A stretch of 64,000 nt of DNA from Hazenella coriacea (GTDB lineage Bacteria > Bacillota > Bacilli > Thermoactinomycetales > Thermoactinomycetaceae): positions 310,001-374,000 of the forward strand of contig NZ_SMAG01000001.1 of assembly GCF_004341825.1 (NCBI RefSeq), in the 5' to 3' direction. Below the pieces are notes generated by a model. That model was given only the letters and a program-made list of their open reading frames with translations, was not told where the DNA came from and searched no databases. Both the position numbers and the translations under genes were made by a program. Numbering within the stretch: the stretch's first letter is position 1; every line of letters starts with the position of its first letter. Positions 16,313-25,627 of this stretch are shown piece by piece.

Positions 16313-18739
16313 CTACTGTCTCAATTTCGCCTTAAATTGACTTTCTAGATGATCCACCACACCTTGGTGTATTCCCTGTATTTCTTCATCGGTAAGAGTT
16401 CGATCCATAGCCCGATAGATTAGAGAATAGGCTACACTTTTCTTACCTTCACCGATCTGTTCGCCAACAAAGACATCAAAAAGAGTTATAGACTTTAATA
16501 GTTCTCCAGCTGCTTCTCTAATCCCTTCTTCAATCTCACCGACTGGAATCTCTTTATCTACAATCATAGCTAAATCTCTCGTTACAGCCGGGAAACGTGG
16601 AATTGGTTGGTATAATAATTCGTCATTCATGGCTGCGAATAGCTCTGCTAAGTCAATCTGAAACGTCACTGTGTCTTCTAAATCATATTTTTTACATAGT
16701 TTCGGATGAAGCTGTCCAAAGACCCCGATCACTTTTTCTTTGACTATCATTTCTGCAGTGCGACCTGGATGATAACCAACTGGGAATGCTTCACGATACT
16801 GAACTTGATCCAGCCCTAGCCTTGCAAATAAGGCTTCAAGAATTCCTTTCGCCTCATAAAAGTGAGATGCTTCCTGCTCAGGTTTTTTCCAAATGGTGGT
16901 CTCTTGTGCACCCGTTAATAGACCTGCTAATTCCCAACGCTCTTCAGGTTGCTTCGTTAATATGGTCTCATCTGTTAAAAATGTTTTTCCTAATTCAAAA
17001 ATCGCAACCCGTTCCTGGCCGTGATTCTGATTATATTCAGCCACTTTTATCATATGAGGCAACAAAGTGGTTCGTAACACAGAATGTTCATTGCTCATAG
17101 GTAATGCCAGTGAAACAGGGATGACTTCTGGATTTAAAGACTCAATCTCTTCATCGAGATGTGGGGATGTCAAACTATACGTAATAACTTCGTTAAGCCC
17201 CAAATCTCCGAGTGTCTTACGGATCACCCGACGTAGTTTTTGATGTTGGGTCAACCCTCCGGGTAATTGCTGTCCCCAAGGTAAAGTAACTGGTATTTTA
17301 TCATAACCATATAAACGAGCTACTTCCTCGATTAAATCCACTTCAAGCGTTATGTCTGGACGACGGGTGGGAACTTGTACCTTATAAGTATCTTGATCCA
17401 ACTCCACTTCAAAACGAAGACGTTGGAAAACATCTAATACTTCAGATTGCTCCAATTGGATTCCTAATACTTGAGACAGACGATCATGTCGTAATTTCAC
17501 CCACATGTCCTCTACTTCATCCAAACCCTCACACTCAATGCTAGAGCCTACAGTACCTTCAGCAGTCTGTTGCAATAATTGAACAGCACGAGCCAAAGCA
17601 GGGAGAACCCGTTCGGGATCTGCTCCTTTCTCAAACCGACTACTCGCTTCTGATCGAAGTCCTAACTTCCGTGATGTTTTACGAACTAAAGCAGGGTCAA
17701 ATAAAGCGGATTCAATAAGAACTGAGGTCGTTTGCTCTGTAACCTCTGAAGATTCTCCCCCCATCACTCCCGCGATCGCTAGAGGTTGTGTACCATCTGT
17801 GATCAGCAACATTTCGTCATCACAGGTGCGAGTCAATCCATCAAGAGTAACAACTTGTTCTTTCGCACAGGCACGACGAACCACAATTTGCCCCGATGAG
17901 ATTTTCTCATAGTCAAACGCATGCAGAGGTTGTCCTGTTTCCATCATGACATAGTTGGTCACATCGACAATATTATTGATCGGTCGAATTCCCGCAGCAA
18001 TTAAGCGGTTTTGCATCCATTGGGGGGACGTGCCCAATTGTAAATGGTGTACAACTTGAGCCGCGTAGAGGGGACAATCCTCTTCAGATTCCAGTCGAAT
18101 ACTTATCTCTGATCCTTCGCCCTCTTCAACATCTTGAATATATACATCAGGTAAACGAAGTTCCCGATCAAAAATCGCTGCTATTTCATAAGCAACACCG
18201 ATCATTCCAAGACAGTCAGAACGGTTAGGTGTTAGCTCTAATTCAATCACATGGTCATTCAATCCTAAGTAATCTTTAATATCTTCGCCGATTTGAGCAT
18301 CATTACCTAGAACCAAAATCCCTTCTGATTGCTCTTTCATTATCATTTTTTCGGGAAGTCCCAACTCTTTAGCTGAGCAGATCATTCCGCTGGATTCAAT
18401 CCCTCTGAGCTTGGCTTTTTTAATTTTCATTCCTCCGGGCAATTTTGCTCCTACTAAAGCCACTGGAACCCGTTGGCCTTTAGCCACATTGGGAGCACCG
18501 CACACGATCTGCAATTGTTGCCCTTTACCTACATGAACAAGACAAACTTTTAAACGATCCGCTTCAGGATGTTGCTGAGTTGATAGTACTTCTCCTACAA
18601 CTACTTGAGAGACTCCTGAATCTCGAGAATCGATTACTTCAACTTCAATTCCTGTTTGGTTCATCTTTGCAGCAATCTCTTCTGGAGAAATATCTTTCAA
18701 ATCAACATATTGGGTTAACCACTCATAAGATACACGCAT
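16313..18739 (-). CDS. pheT: Phenylalanyl-tRNA synthetase beta subunit
   Basis: The 808-residue protein has the full beta-subunit set: an N-terminal tRNA-binding (EMAP-like) domain with VVGEVLSTQQHPEADRLKVC (about 46-65), B3/B4 editing region, B5 domain, catalytic-like core, and a C-terminal anticodon-binding ferredoxin-fold domain (from about 715, FPAVTRDLAMIVDKEI). It pairs with PheS as an alpha2-beta2 enzyme that charges tRNA-Phe and hydrolyses mischarged Tyr-tRNA-Phe. It begins 16 bases after the pheS stop. Confidence 0.97.
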   Translation of the reverse strand: MRVSYEWLTQYVDLKDISPEEIAAKMNQTGIEVEVIDSRDSGVSQVVVGEVLSTQQHPEADRLKVCLVHVGKGQQLQIVCGAPNVAKGQRVPVALVGAKLPGGMKIKKAKLRGIESSGMICSAKELGLPEKMIMKEQSEGILVLGNDAQIGEDIKDYLGLNDHVIELELTPNRSDCLGMIGVAYEIAAIFDRELRLPDVYIQDVEEGEGSEISIRLESEEDCPLYAAQVVHHLQLGTSPQWMQNRLIAAGIRPINNIVDVTNYVMMETGQPLHAFDYEKISSGQIVVRRACAKEQVVTLDGLTRTCDDEMLLITDGTQPLAIAGVMGGESSEVTEQTTSVLIESALFDPALVRKTSRKLGLRSEASSRFEKGADPERVLPALARAVQLLQQTAEGTVGSSIECEGLDEVEDMWVKLRHDRLSQVLGIQLEQSEVLDVFQRLRFEVELDQDTYKVQVPTRRPDITLEVDLIEEVARLYGYDKIPVTLPWGQQLPGGLTQHQKLRRVIRKTLGDLGLNEVITYSLTSPHLDEEIESLNPEVIPVSLALPMSNEHSVLRTTLLPHMIKVAEYNQNHGQERVAIFELGKTFLTDETILTKQPEERWELAGLLTGAQETTIWKKPEQEASHFYEAKGILEALFARLGLDQVQYREAFPVGYHPGRTAEMIVKEKVIGVFGQLHPKLCKKYDLEDTVTFQIDLAELFAAMNDELLYQPIPRFPAVTRDLAMIVDKEIPVGEIEEGIREAAGELLKSITLFDVFVGEQIGEGKKSVAYSLIYRAMDRTLTDEEIQGIHQGVVDHLESQFKAKLRQ

Positions 18740-18755
18740 CCTTCAAACACTCCTC

Positions 18756-19757
18756 TCACTCAGATTTAAACTGGCGTAAGAAACGCAAGTCGTTATTATA
18801 AAAATGACGGATATCGTCAATGTTGTATTTTAGGATAGCGATTCGTTCCACACCAATTCCAAATGCAAAGCCTGTGTAACGCTCAGGGTTGTACCCTGTT
18901 CTCTCCAAAACACGTGGATGAACCATGCCGGCACCTAAGATTTCAATCCAGCCCTTAACAGGGTGATAAATATCCACTTCAACACTCGGCTCTGTAAATG
19001 GGAAATAACTGGGTCGTAAGCGCACTTTTGTCTCTTCACCGAAAAGTTTCTCAATCAGAGCCAGTAAGACCCCATTTAATTCACTCATTGACACACCACG
19101 GTCAACGACCAGTCCCTCAATTTGTGTAAATTGATGGGAGTGGGTAGCATCATCATCATCACGGCGGTACACTTTTCCAGGACTAATAATTCTAACAGGA
19201 ACTTCTCCTTCTTTAGCTTCAAGGGTATGAATCTGTGTGGTTGAAGTATGTGTCCGCAATAGTAACTCAGGAGTGATATAAAACGAATCCTGCATATCAC
19301 GAGCGGGATGATCTTTGGGTAAGTTGAGTGCTTCAAAATTGTAATAATCATTCTCCACTTCAGGGCCTTCAGCCACTTGAAATCCCATACCGATAAAAAA
19401 GTCCTCCAGCTCTTCAATGACGAGTTGAAGAGGATGAACAGACCCCACCTCCATAGGGATTCCAGGCAAGGTGACATCGATTTTTTCTGATTTTAGTTGT
19501 TCTTCAATCGCTTGATCTTCAAGATTTGTCTGTTTCTGAGAAATAGTTTCTTCTAATTCGGTGCGAACCTCATTGGCAAGACTTCCGATCCATGGACGTT
19601 CTTCAGGTGTTAATTTGCCCATTCCTCTCAATACAGCTGTTAATTCCCCTTTTTTTCCTAGATACTTCACTTTAAGCTCACGCAGATGATCTAGACTAGA
19701 TACCTGGTCAATCGCAGTAAGAGCTTCCTCTTTTAATGACTGTAATCGTTCTCTCAT
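18756..19757 (-). CDS. pheS: Phenylalanyl-tRNA synthetase alpha subunit
   Basis: The 333-residue catalytic subunit has an N-terminal coiled coil (about 1-90) that contacts tRNA, followed by class II synthetase motifs, including motif 2 ([18 protein letters not shown]) and motif 3 ([14 protein letters not shown]). It activates phenylalanine with ATP. It is the first gene of pheS-pheT-zapA-cvpA and is preceded by a T-box leader with terminator, so expression should rise when tRNA-Phe is uncharged. Confidence 0.97.
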   Translation of the reverse strand: MRERLQSLKEEALTAIDQVSSLDHLRELKVKYLGKKGELTAVLRGMGKLTPEERPWIGSLANEVRTELEETISQKQTNLEDQAIEEQLKSEKIDVTLPGIPMEVGSVHPLQLVIEELEDFFIGMGFQVAEGPEVENDYYNFEALNLPKDHPARDMQDSFYITPELLLRTHTSTTQIHTLEAKEGEVPVRIISPGKVYRRDDDDATHSHQFTQIEGLVVDRGVSMSELNGVLLALIEKLFGEETKVRLRPSYFPFTEPSVEVDIYHPVKGWIEILGAGMVHPRVLERTGYNPERYTGFAFGIGVERIAILKYNIDDIRHFYNNDLRFLRQFKSE

Positions 19758-19796
19758 TCAAAGCCGCTCCTTTCTATTTGTATGTATTAAAAAACA

Positions 19797-20062
19797 CAAA
19801 AAAATCTCAAGCCCGAAAAGGGACGAGAGATTCGCGGTACCACCCTTCTTGAAAAACATATCTATAACTAGCAATGCTTTTCCACTTTCATCGAAATAAC
19901 GGTCGAAACCGGTTCCCTCTACTATATAAATGATTTCAAGGGACAGCTCCAGAGCGAACTTCGACAGTCGTTTCCCTAAAGGCGCTTCCAGTCATGACAC
20001 CTTCTCCCTGAAAGGGCGTACTGCTTACTCTTCTCTTTCATAGCTGATACAATATAAAAATT
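19797..20062 (-). promoter_or_regulatory. T-box leader of pheST
   Basis: On the minus strand, the T-box core AGGGTGGTACCGCG (19847-19834) is followed by a terminator hairpin (GAATCTC...GAGATT with a TTTTTTT tail, about 19836-19798), and a structured stem I region lies upstream to about 20060. TTC triplets, including one at 19895-19893 just before the conserved AAAGTGG-type linker, are candidate phenylalanine specifiers; I did not fold the leader to prove which one is used. Confidence 0.92.
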
Positions 20063-20069
20063 ATTCTTT

Positions 20070-20098
20070 ATTATAGCCAAGGAACAGCTAACTTGCAA
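20070..20098 (-). promoter_or_regulatory. Candidate SigA promoter of pheST
   Basis: On the minus strand TTGCAA (20098-20093), a 17-base spacer and TATAAT (20075-20070) lie directly upstream of the T-box leader and a few bases after the stop of the TrmH-family gene. Confidence 0.7.
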
Positions 20099-20101
20099 CC
20101 G

Positions 20102-20917
20102 TTACAAGTGCGGATAGCTTTGTCTGACACGCTCATATACTAGTATAGCATGTGTAATCGACACATTCAGTGATTCTGTATGACCTGGCATCGGAATCAT
20201 CACCTCATCATCAATCCATGGCTGAAAACTTGGATCCACACCCCGACCTTCATTTCCAAGCACAATCGCTGACTGTTGTGGAAACGAATAGGCAAAATGA
20301 GGGGTTCCTGCATGAGGAGAAGTTCCCACAATCGTTACACCATGCTCTTTCAAACGACTTAAACCTACTTTGAGATCTAATTGGAGAATAGGCAATCGAA
20401 ACACAGATCCCATCGCAGCTCGCACTACTTTTGAATTGAACGGATCTACGGTTCCTGCCCCCAACACAAAGCCAGACATCCCTGCCGCTTCCGCTGTTCG
20501 CAACATCGTTCCAAGATTACCAGGATCTTGAACAGCATCTACAACAATATATGTAGCTTCTGCTTGATTTGATACGACAAGATTCTCCCAAGACCATTGT
20601 GGCATGCTAACAACAGCAGCTACACCTTGAGGAGTTTCCGTTTCTACTATTCCCTTAAATAACTCAGAAGCTAATTCATAGATGGGTACATCTATGGAGA
20701 AACGTTGTAGAAAAGCGAGTACTCCCTCTCTTTTTTGTTGATCCAACAAAATCGCTGAGAACGATAAACCTGCCGAAGTAGCCTCCAACAATAGATGTTC
20801 TCCTTCAATCAATAACGATTGAGTTTGCAGTCTTCCTTTTTTAGTACGTAATTTTTTCCATTGTTTCAATTTCTCATTATTCGACGATTGAATTGAAATA
20901 ATATTAGCCATCTCCAT
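20102..20917 (-). CDS. TrmH/SpoU-family RNA methyltransferase (YsgA-like)
   Basis: The 271-residue protein has an N-terminal SpoU substrate-binding domain (LIEGEHLLLEATSAG) and a trefoil-knot SPOUT domain with VQDPGNLGTMLRTAEAAG (about 148), VLGNEGRGV (about 219) and the C-terminal SAM-binding knot MPGHTESLNVSITHAI. It should 2'-O-methylate a ribose in rRNA or tRNA; the exact target is unknown. It overlaps the upstream KtrA-like gene by 14 bases. Two in-frame ATGs (20917 and 20911) are possible starts. Bacillus ysgA also neighbours sspI and pheS, in agreement. Confidence 0.92.
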   Translation of the reverse strand: MEMANIISIQSSNNEKLKQWKKLRTKKGRLQTQSLLIEGEHLLLEATSAGLSFSAILLDQQKREGVLAFLQRFSIDVPIYELASELFKGIVETETPQGVAAVVSMPQWSWENLVVSNQAEATYIVVDAVQDPGNLGTMLRTAEAAGMSGFVLGAGTVDPFNSKVVRAAMGSVFRLPILQLDLKVGLSRLKEHGVTIVGTSPHAGTPHFAYSFPQQSAIVLGNEGRGVDPSFQPWIDDEVMIPMPGHTESLNVSITHAILVYERVRQSYPHL

Positions 20918-21569
20918 ATGCCTTTTCTTGTAGTTTCTTTAAATCATCATTATGCCCGATCACGACTAGCATATCACCTTCATAGATGATATCTGTAGCG
21001 GCTGGAGCAATGTTAAATATATCCCCATTTTTAATCGCAATCACGTTACAGCCAAAGCGAGCACGAATATCTAGCTCTTGTAATGTTTTTTCATTAAAAA
21101 AGTCTCGTGCAATGATTTCAACAATACTGTAGTCATTGGAAAGCTCTACATAGTCTAAGATATTGGGGGAAATGAGATTATGTACCACCCGAACCCCCAT
21201 ATCACGTTCAGGAAAAACAACCCGATCTGCTCCAATTTTATATAATACTTTCCCATGTAATTCATTTTGAGCTTTCACTACAATTTTATTTACTCCCATC
21301 TCTTTTAAGATCAAGGTGGTTAATATACTTGACTGAATATCATTTCCGATTCCAACTACGATCACATCAAAATTTCGAATTCCTAAAGCTTTCAATGCTT
21401 TTTCGTCTGTAGAATCAGCCTCAACCACATGCGGAATAGACTGGGACAAGTCCTGAACACGCTGTGAATCTTGGTCGATCGCAAGCACTTCATATCCCAT
21501 TGTGTCTAGGGTTTGGGCTACACTTGAGCCAAAACGCCCTAATCCTATGATGGCAAATGTCTTGCTCAT
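20904..21569 (-). CDS. KtrA/TrkA-type potassium channel regulatory subunit
   Basis: The 221-residue cytoplasmic protein has an RCK_N Rossmann domain with nucleotide motif IGLGRFGSSV (about 8-17) and the acidic residue after the second strand (AIDQD), plus an RCK_C domain (about 135-215). Such proteins form an octameric ring that gates KtrB/KtrD potassium translocators in response to ATP/ADP and cyclic-di-AMP. No translocator gene is nearby, as with Bacillus ktrC. The length equals that of KtrA and KtrC, and I cannot tell which it is. Confidence 0.92.
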   Translation of the reverse strand: MSKTFAIIGLGRFGSSVAQTLDTMGYEVLAIDQDSQRVQDLSQSIPHVVEADSTDEKALKALGIRNFDVIVVGIGNDIQSSILTTLILKEMGVNKIVVKAQNELHGKVLYKIGADRVVFPERDMGVRVVHNLISPNILDYVELSNDYSIVEIIARDFFNEKTLQELDIRARFGCNVIAIKNGDIFNIAPAATDIIYEGDMLVVIGHNDDLKKLQEKAYGDG

Positions 21570-21699
21570 GTTAGTGCCTCCGTTTATTATCTAAATTCAT
21601 GTTCGGTTTCCTAAAAAATTTCATCCACACTTCTATCGCCATATTCAAGGATAAAGATCTAATTTCCGTACAAGCTAAACCTAAAAGGAGGTTTCTTCA

Positions 21700-21915
21700 A
21701 TGAATTTTAATATCCGTGGTGCTGTGATTCACAACATCCATCAAATGAATGATCAGGAATTACAACAATTAGTCCAAGACTCGATCCAACAAGGAGACGA
21801 AAAACTACTTCCTGGATTAGGAGTCATCTTTGAAGTGATCTGGCAAAACAGTTCTACTCAAGAACAGGCTCAAATGATTGAAACTTTACAAGAGCGTTTA
21901 TCTACGACTCAATAA
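21700..21915 (+). CDS. sspI: Small acid-soluble spore protein SspI
   Basis: The 71-residue protein matches the SspI family along its length, including FNIRGAVIHNI near the start and LLPGLGVIFEVIWQ in the centre. SspI is a minor SASP made only in the forespore. AAAGGAGG lies eight bases before the ATG. It is a single-gene unit next to the ysgA-like gene, as in B. subtilis. I could not find a convincing SigG promoter by eye. Confidence 0.93.
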   Translation: MNFNIRGAVIHNIHQMNDQELQQLVQDSIQQGDEKLLPGLGVIFEVIWQNSSTQEQAQMIETLQERLSTTQ

Positions 21916-21982
21916 AGGTGTTCATCCCTGATACTCTTCCCCTATTCTAACTAGTTTTTACTTGAATCACAATAAAGAGGAT

Positions 21983-22016
21983 AAAAGAAAGCCTGCATTC
22001 CTTGTAGGATTGCAGG
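21983..22016 (-). terminator. Terminator of the YjcZ-type gene
   Basis: On the minus strand CCTGCAATCC and GGAATGCAGG form an imperfect stem with a five-base loop, followed by CTTTCTTTT. Confidence 0.75.
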
Positions 22017-22054
22017 TCTCGTTTTCTTAAGCTCACTCTGTTTAAAATCAACCC

Positions 22055-22210
22055 TTACCAGTAATAACCTCCGAATCTGAAGCCCCCAAAGCCAAAGAAA
22101 CAGATACACAAGAGGAACAGAATCACAAGAATACCGATGATGATCCACCAACAACCTCCAAAACCTAAACCCAAAGCACCATAACCACTCGCTTTGGTTA
22201 CTTTGCTCAC
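22055..22210 (-). CDS. YjcZ-family small sporulation membrane protein
   Basis: A 51-residue protein: a short N-terminus (SKVTKASGYGALG), a glycine/aromatic-rich segment with a Trp pair, one strongly hydrophobic helix (IIIGILVILFLLCICFF) and a Gly/Phe/Tyr-rich C-terminus. This is the YjcZ type, made during sporulation in several Bacillales. The frame opens further upstream at 22237, but the GTG at 22210 sits seven bases after AAGGAGAG and gives the usual length. Its precise role is unknown. Confidence 0.85.
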   Translation of the reverse strand: MSKVTKASGYGALGLGFGGCWWIIIGILVILFLLCICFFGFGGFRFGGYYW

Positions 22211-22306
22211 GGCTGCACTCTCCTTTCTAATATACATTCACAATCAATGTATGTAATTGAAAAGAGAGTGGTTGGACAAAAAACGGAGAGTATTCGCCTA
22301 AAATGA

Positions 22307-22753
22307 TTATTTATTTGGGTTTGAAGCACGTGAAAGCCATAAAATAATCGTTATCAGAGTAAAAGCAGTGAGAGATAAAAACGGAATGGTAACAAAACCA
22401 AACCAATTAATATATTCAAAATTACAAGGCACTCCTACTTTACAAGGAACTGCAGAAGCTAAAGCTGGAATTTTCTGCTGTAGGTATTGAAACAGTGCAA
22501 TGCAACCTCCAATCAACGTCAGAGGTAATACATATGTAATGATTTGACGATCATTACGATAACTGGCGATCCCTAAGATCACCACCAATGGATACATAAA
22601 AATACGCTGCACCCAGCATAATGTACAGGGTCCGAAACCCATAATCTCACTAAAGTATAGACTCCCCCCTGTTGCAAACAGGGCAATTAACCATGAAAAG
22701 TAGAGACCATACCTTTCTAATAACTCGGACTTAGCGGATGTTTGTGTACTCAT
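22307..22753 (-). CDS. bdbC: Disulfide bond formation protein, DsbB/BdbC family
   Basis: The 148-residue protein has four membrane helices and two cysteine pairs on the outer side: Cys43-Cys46 (GPCTLCWVQR) and Cys104/Cys110 (VPCKVGVPC). It reoxidises the thiol oxidase BdbD and passes electrons to quinone. It overlaps the bdbD stop by four bases (ATGA-type), so the two are translationally coupled. The partner relation follows from gene order and family. Confidence 0.93.
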   Translation of the reverse strand: MSTQTSAKSELLERYGLYFSWLIALFATGGSLYFSEIMGFGPCTLCWVQRIFMYPLVVILGIASYRNDRQIITYVLPLTLIGGCIALFQYLQQKIPALASAVPCKVGVPCNFEYINWFGFVTIPFLSLTAFTLITIILWLSRASNPNK

Positions 22754-23460
22754 TTTTTCGCTAACTCTTCTTCAATGACTTTTTTCAATTGCTCATAATC
22801 CATAGAATTATTCACAAATCTTCCGTTAACGTAAGCAGCTGGTACAGATTCCACAGGAACCTTCCGTGCCAATTGATTATCTTTTTCGACTACAGCTTTA
22901 TATGTTCCATCTTTAAGATCCTTACTCAACTGCTCGACATTTACTTCTGGGATTTCTTTTTTAACAAAGTCAATAATGAACTCATGAGTCCACGAACCTG
23001 CTGGGTGATTCTCTTGATTCGCATACATCAGATGATGATACTTCCAAAACGCCTCAGGGTTTTGCTTAAAAATAGCTTCCCCTGCTTCTCCTGCTTGGAA
23101 AGAATCATTCATAAATTGAAAGTTCACAAAAGTAAATTGAACTTTACCCGTGTCAATATACTCTTTTTTCAACTGAGGATATACCTCGTCATTAAATAAT
23201 TTACATGATGGGCATCTGTAGTCTCCAAATTCCATAATCTTAACTGGAGCATTAGCATCTCCCAGCGTAGGTTGTCCCTCGTAATCACTCTCACTAATTT
23301 TTGGAACAACTTCAGCTTGCTTTTCCTTAGCAGGATCATTACCCTCATCAGTCATCAAGGATGAAACTAGGGTAAAGATCCCAAAACCAACGATGAGTAA
23401 CAAAATCGTACCAATCGTTAACGAACCAACATCAATCGAAGACTTCTTCTTTTTCGCCAT
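22750..23460 (-). CDS. bdbD: Membrane-anchored DsbA-like thiol oxidase, BdbD family
   Basis: A protein of about 236 residues with a basic N-terminus, one membrane anchor (about 12-37), an acidic linker and a thioredoxin-fold DsbA domain with active site Cys-Pro-Ser-Cys (DYRCPSCKLF) and a cis-Pro loop (VPAAYVNGRF). It oxidises cysteines of exported proteins. The frame opens at a GTG (23469) that overlaps the Shine-Dalgarno; ATG 23460, eight bases after AAAGGAG, is the better start. Confidence 0.92.
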   Translation of the reverse strand: MAKKKKSSIDVGSLTIGTILLLIVGFGIFTLVSSLMTDEGNDPAKEKQAEVVPKISESDYEGQPTLGDANAPVKIMEFGDYRCPSCKLFNDEVYPQLKKEYIDTGKVQFTFVNFQFMNDSFQAGEAGEAIFKQNPEAFWKYHHLMYANQENHPAGSWTHEFIIDFVKKEIPEVNVEQLSKDLKDGTYKAVVEKDNQLARKVPVESVPAAYVNGRFVNNSMDYEQLKKVIEEELAKK

Positions 23461-23662
23461 GTTTTTCACTCCTTTTTACTCATGTTACAACAAAATGTGG
23501 CTCCTTTTCTAGAACATCTAAGGCAGTTCTTATACAACTGTGATTATTAATTCAAAATTTAATTCTCAACCCTATTCATTCCAGATCATCCACCGTTAAG
23601 CAACGAATCTCACTATCCTGTTTGATATGACTTAAGGATATGATGTATAATCTGGAGAACAT

Positions 23663-23704
23663 AAAAAGCCTTAATCAAGGTGACTACCTTGATCAAGGCT
23701 TTTA
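23663..23704. terminator. Long bidirectional terminator hairpin
   Basis: AAAAAGCCTTAATCAAGGT and ACCTTGATCAAGGCTTTT form a long, nearly perfect stem with a very short loop, flanked by A- and T-runs. It follows the membrane gene read leftward from 24073 and would insulate it from bdbDC. Confidence 0.85.
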
Positions 23705-23716
23705 TTCCACGTACTG

Positions 23717-24073
23717 TTAGGAGAAAATACTTCTTAACATAATACCGATGATTCCAATATAGGCTAAAATAGGAATAAATAACATGTGTACAATATTAGC
23801 GATCGTTGCAACACGAGCGAGTGAGTGTTTCGTCTGTTTCCACGCACGCCTTCCTAGATAAATTCCAATGGGACTCACAATCAATGTCCAAATCCAGAGA
23901 TGCATCCGCCCTTCGACTCCTGTGCCTGGTGTTGAGCTAAATACATCTACAATCCACATAATAAAACCAACCGTTGCAAGCACGATTGATACCATACTCC
24001 AGATTTGCTCTTCAAGTACAAAGGCAGATTTTCCATGATCCCTCTGAGTTGCTGTCATCTCTTGCTGTTGCAC
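23717..24073 (-). CDS. Small membrane protein of unknown function
   Basis: A protein of about 118 residues with a polar N-terminus and three membrane helices (about 26-46, 58-76 and 92-114). No motif or family is recognised. The open frame extends to 24139, but GTG 24073 has an ideal AAGGGGGAG seven bases upstream, so I place the start there. It is a single-gene unit. Confidence 0.65.
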   Translation of the reverse strand: MQQQEMTATQRDHGKSAFVLEEQIWSMVSIVLATVGFIMWIVDVFSSTPGTGVEGRMHLWIWTLIVSPIGIYLGRRAWKQTKHSLARVATIANIVHMLFIPILAYIGIIGIMLRSIFS

Positions 24074-24280
24074 CCGTAGTCTCCCCCTTGTCCTTTGATG
24101 TAATTGGATATATTTACTAAATGAATAGTTGATTAACAATGGGAATATATCATAACCTTCACTTAATTACAATGTTTCATGTAGCATATCAGATTAGACT
24201 TATGAACAAACTTTGACTACACAAATTTGTAAACGCTTAACAGATATATGGAATAGAAAAGTGGTACAATAAATCCGATG

Positions 24281-24335
24281 TTAAAAGGATTAGCCTTTTA
24301 AGAGAACATTTACATGGTTATAAAAAACCATGTAA
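24281..24335 (+). promoter_or_regulatory. Two tandem perfect inverted repeats upstream of an aldo/keto reductase
   Basis: TTAAAAGG/CCTTTTAA (24281-24301, five-base loop) and TTACATGGTT/AACCATGTAA (24310-24335, six-base loop) are perfect stems nine bases apart, ending 49 bases before the ATG. Neither is followed by a T-run, so they are not a normal terminator. A TGTAAACGCTT segment at 24228 is a partial match to a catabolite-responsive element. They could be operators or a structured leader. Confidence 0.5.
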
Positions 24336-24384
24336 CTCTCTCTATGTTTTCAAATAATATTGATCAGGACAAGGAGGACCTCCC

Positions 24385-25416
24385 ATGAAATATCGTTCTA
24401 TGCCTGGGATTGACTTACCTATTTCAGAGGTGGGATTTGGAGTTTGGTCTGTGGCTACTCCATGGTGGGGAGTCAAAGATGACGAACTAGCAAAAAAACT
24501 ACTTCGTAGTGCGTATGAAGATCACGGGATGAATTTCTTTGATACTGCTGATGTGTATGGTCAAGGAAAAGGTGAAACCATCTTAGCTGACGCACTTGGA
24601 GATCTTCGTGATAAAATTGTCATTGCCACTAAGTTTGGCTACGATATTTATGCTAAACGAGCAGATCGTCACGGTGGTCATAGCGAACTGCCACAACGTT
24701 GGGACGCTGCATCCATTCGTAAATCTTGTGAAGAAAGTTTACAACGTTTGAAAACAGATTACATCGATCTCTTTCAAATGCATAATGCTCGAATGGAAGC
24801 AATCACTAGTGATGAAGTCTTAGAAACTCTCGAACGACTCAAAGAAGAAGGTAAAATCCGCTCTTATGGAGTTGCCTTGGGTCCTGATGTGGGTTGGAAA
24901 GATGAAGGACTTGCAGCGATTGAAAAAACACATATGGCTCAAATTATTAACAACTTGATTGAACAAGATCCTGCTCGGGAATTGATCCAAGCAGCCGAAA
25001 AACAAGGACGAGCCTTAGTCGCACGTGTTCCTCATGCTTCAGGTCTCCTTGATGGCTCCTATGATCCTGACAAGCACTTTGATAAAACAGATCATCGTAA
25101 CCACCGTCCTGTTAAATGGATGCAAGCAGGCTTGGAAGCTGTTCGCGAATGGGGATTCCTGTATAAAGATACAGATCGCACCATTGGCCAAGCCGCCATC
25201 CTCTTCTCCTTAGCAAGCCCAGCGATCAAATCAGTCTTGCCAAACATCACAAGTGAAGAGAACTTACAAGAATTTGCGGCTGCTCCAGAGAAAACTCCGT
25301 TAACTGCTGATGAGATGAAAAAAGTTGAGGAACTTTGGGAATCTGGACAAAAAGAAGCCTTAAAACAACCTTTCTCCAACAGCAAAATTAAACCAACTCC
25401 AGTAGCAAACGCCTAA
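24385..25416 (+). CDS. Aldo/keto reductase
   Basis: The 343-residue TIM-barrel oxidoreductase has the AKR tetrad: Asp53 (FFDTADVYG), Tyr58, Lys83 (ATKFG) and His133 (FQMHN). A C-terminal NADP(H)-binding region is present. It probably reduces aldehydes or ketones with NADPH; the substrate is not evident. AAGGAGG lies about eight bases before the ATG. It is a single gene with an elaborate upstream region (two inverted repeats) and a strong terminator, suggesting dedicated regulation. Confidence 0.9.
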   Translation: MKYRSMPGIDLPISEVGFGVWSVATPWWGVKDDELAKKLLRSAYEDHGMNFFDTADVYGQGKGETILADALGDLRDKIVIATKFGYDIYAKRADRHGGHSELPQRWDAASIRKSCEESLQRLKTDYIDLFQMHNARMEAITSDEVLETLERLKEEGKIRSYGVALGPDVGWKDEGLAAIEKTHMAQIINNLIEQDPARELIQAAEKQGRALVARVPHASGLLDGSYDPDKHFDKTDHRNHRPVKWMQAGLEAVREWGFLYKDTDRTIGQAAILFSLASPAIKSVLPNITSEENLQEFAAAPEKTPLTADEMKKVEELWESGQKEALKQPFSNSKIKPTPVANA

Positions 25417-25429
25417 TCGCTTATATACA

Positions 25430-25465
25430 TAGCCTCCTTGAACCTTCAAGGAGGCTACTTTTATT
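25430..25465 (+). terminator. Terminator of the aldo/keto reductase gene
   Basis: TAGCCTCCTTGAA and TTCAAGGAGGCTA form a perfect 13-bp stem with a two-base loop, followed by CTTTTATT. Confidence 0.9.
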
Positions 25466-25627
25466 CTCCAACTAACAATATTATCATAAAATAAAATAAT
25501 TGCAAAAAACAAACATATCTGCTAGCAAAATCAGTTAAACTAATGATATAGAACTTGTTACACATATGAAATAGATTTTGAATATTATTAATTTCCCCAT
25601 GTTACCCATACTTTTAATACAGAGGGA

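Noticed and set aside
24228-24241. cre-like TGTAAACGCTTAAC before the aldo/keto reductase gene
   Set aside because: The last two consensus positions fail (12 of 14), so I mention it only as a partial match.
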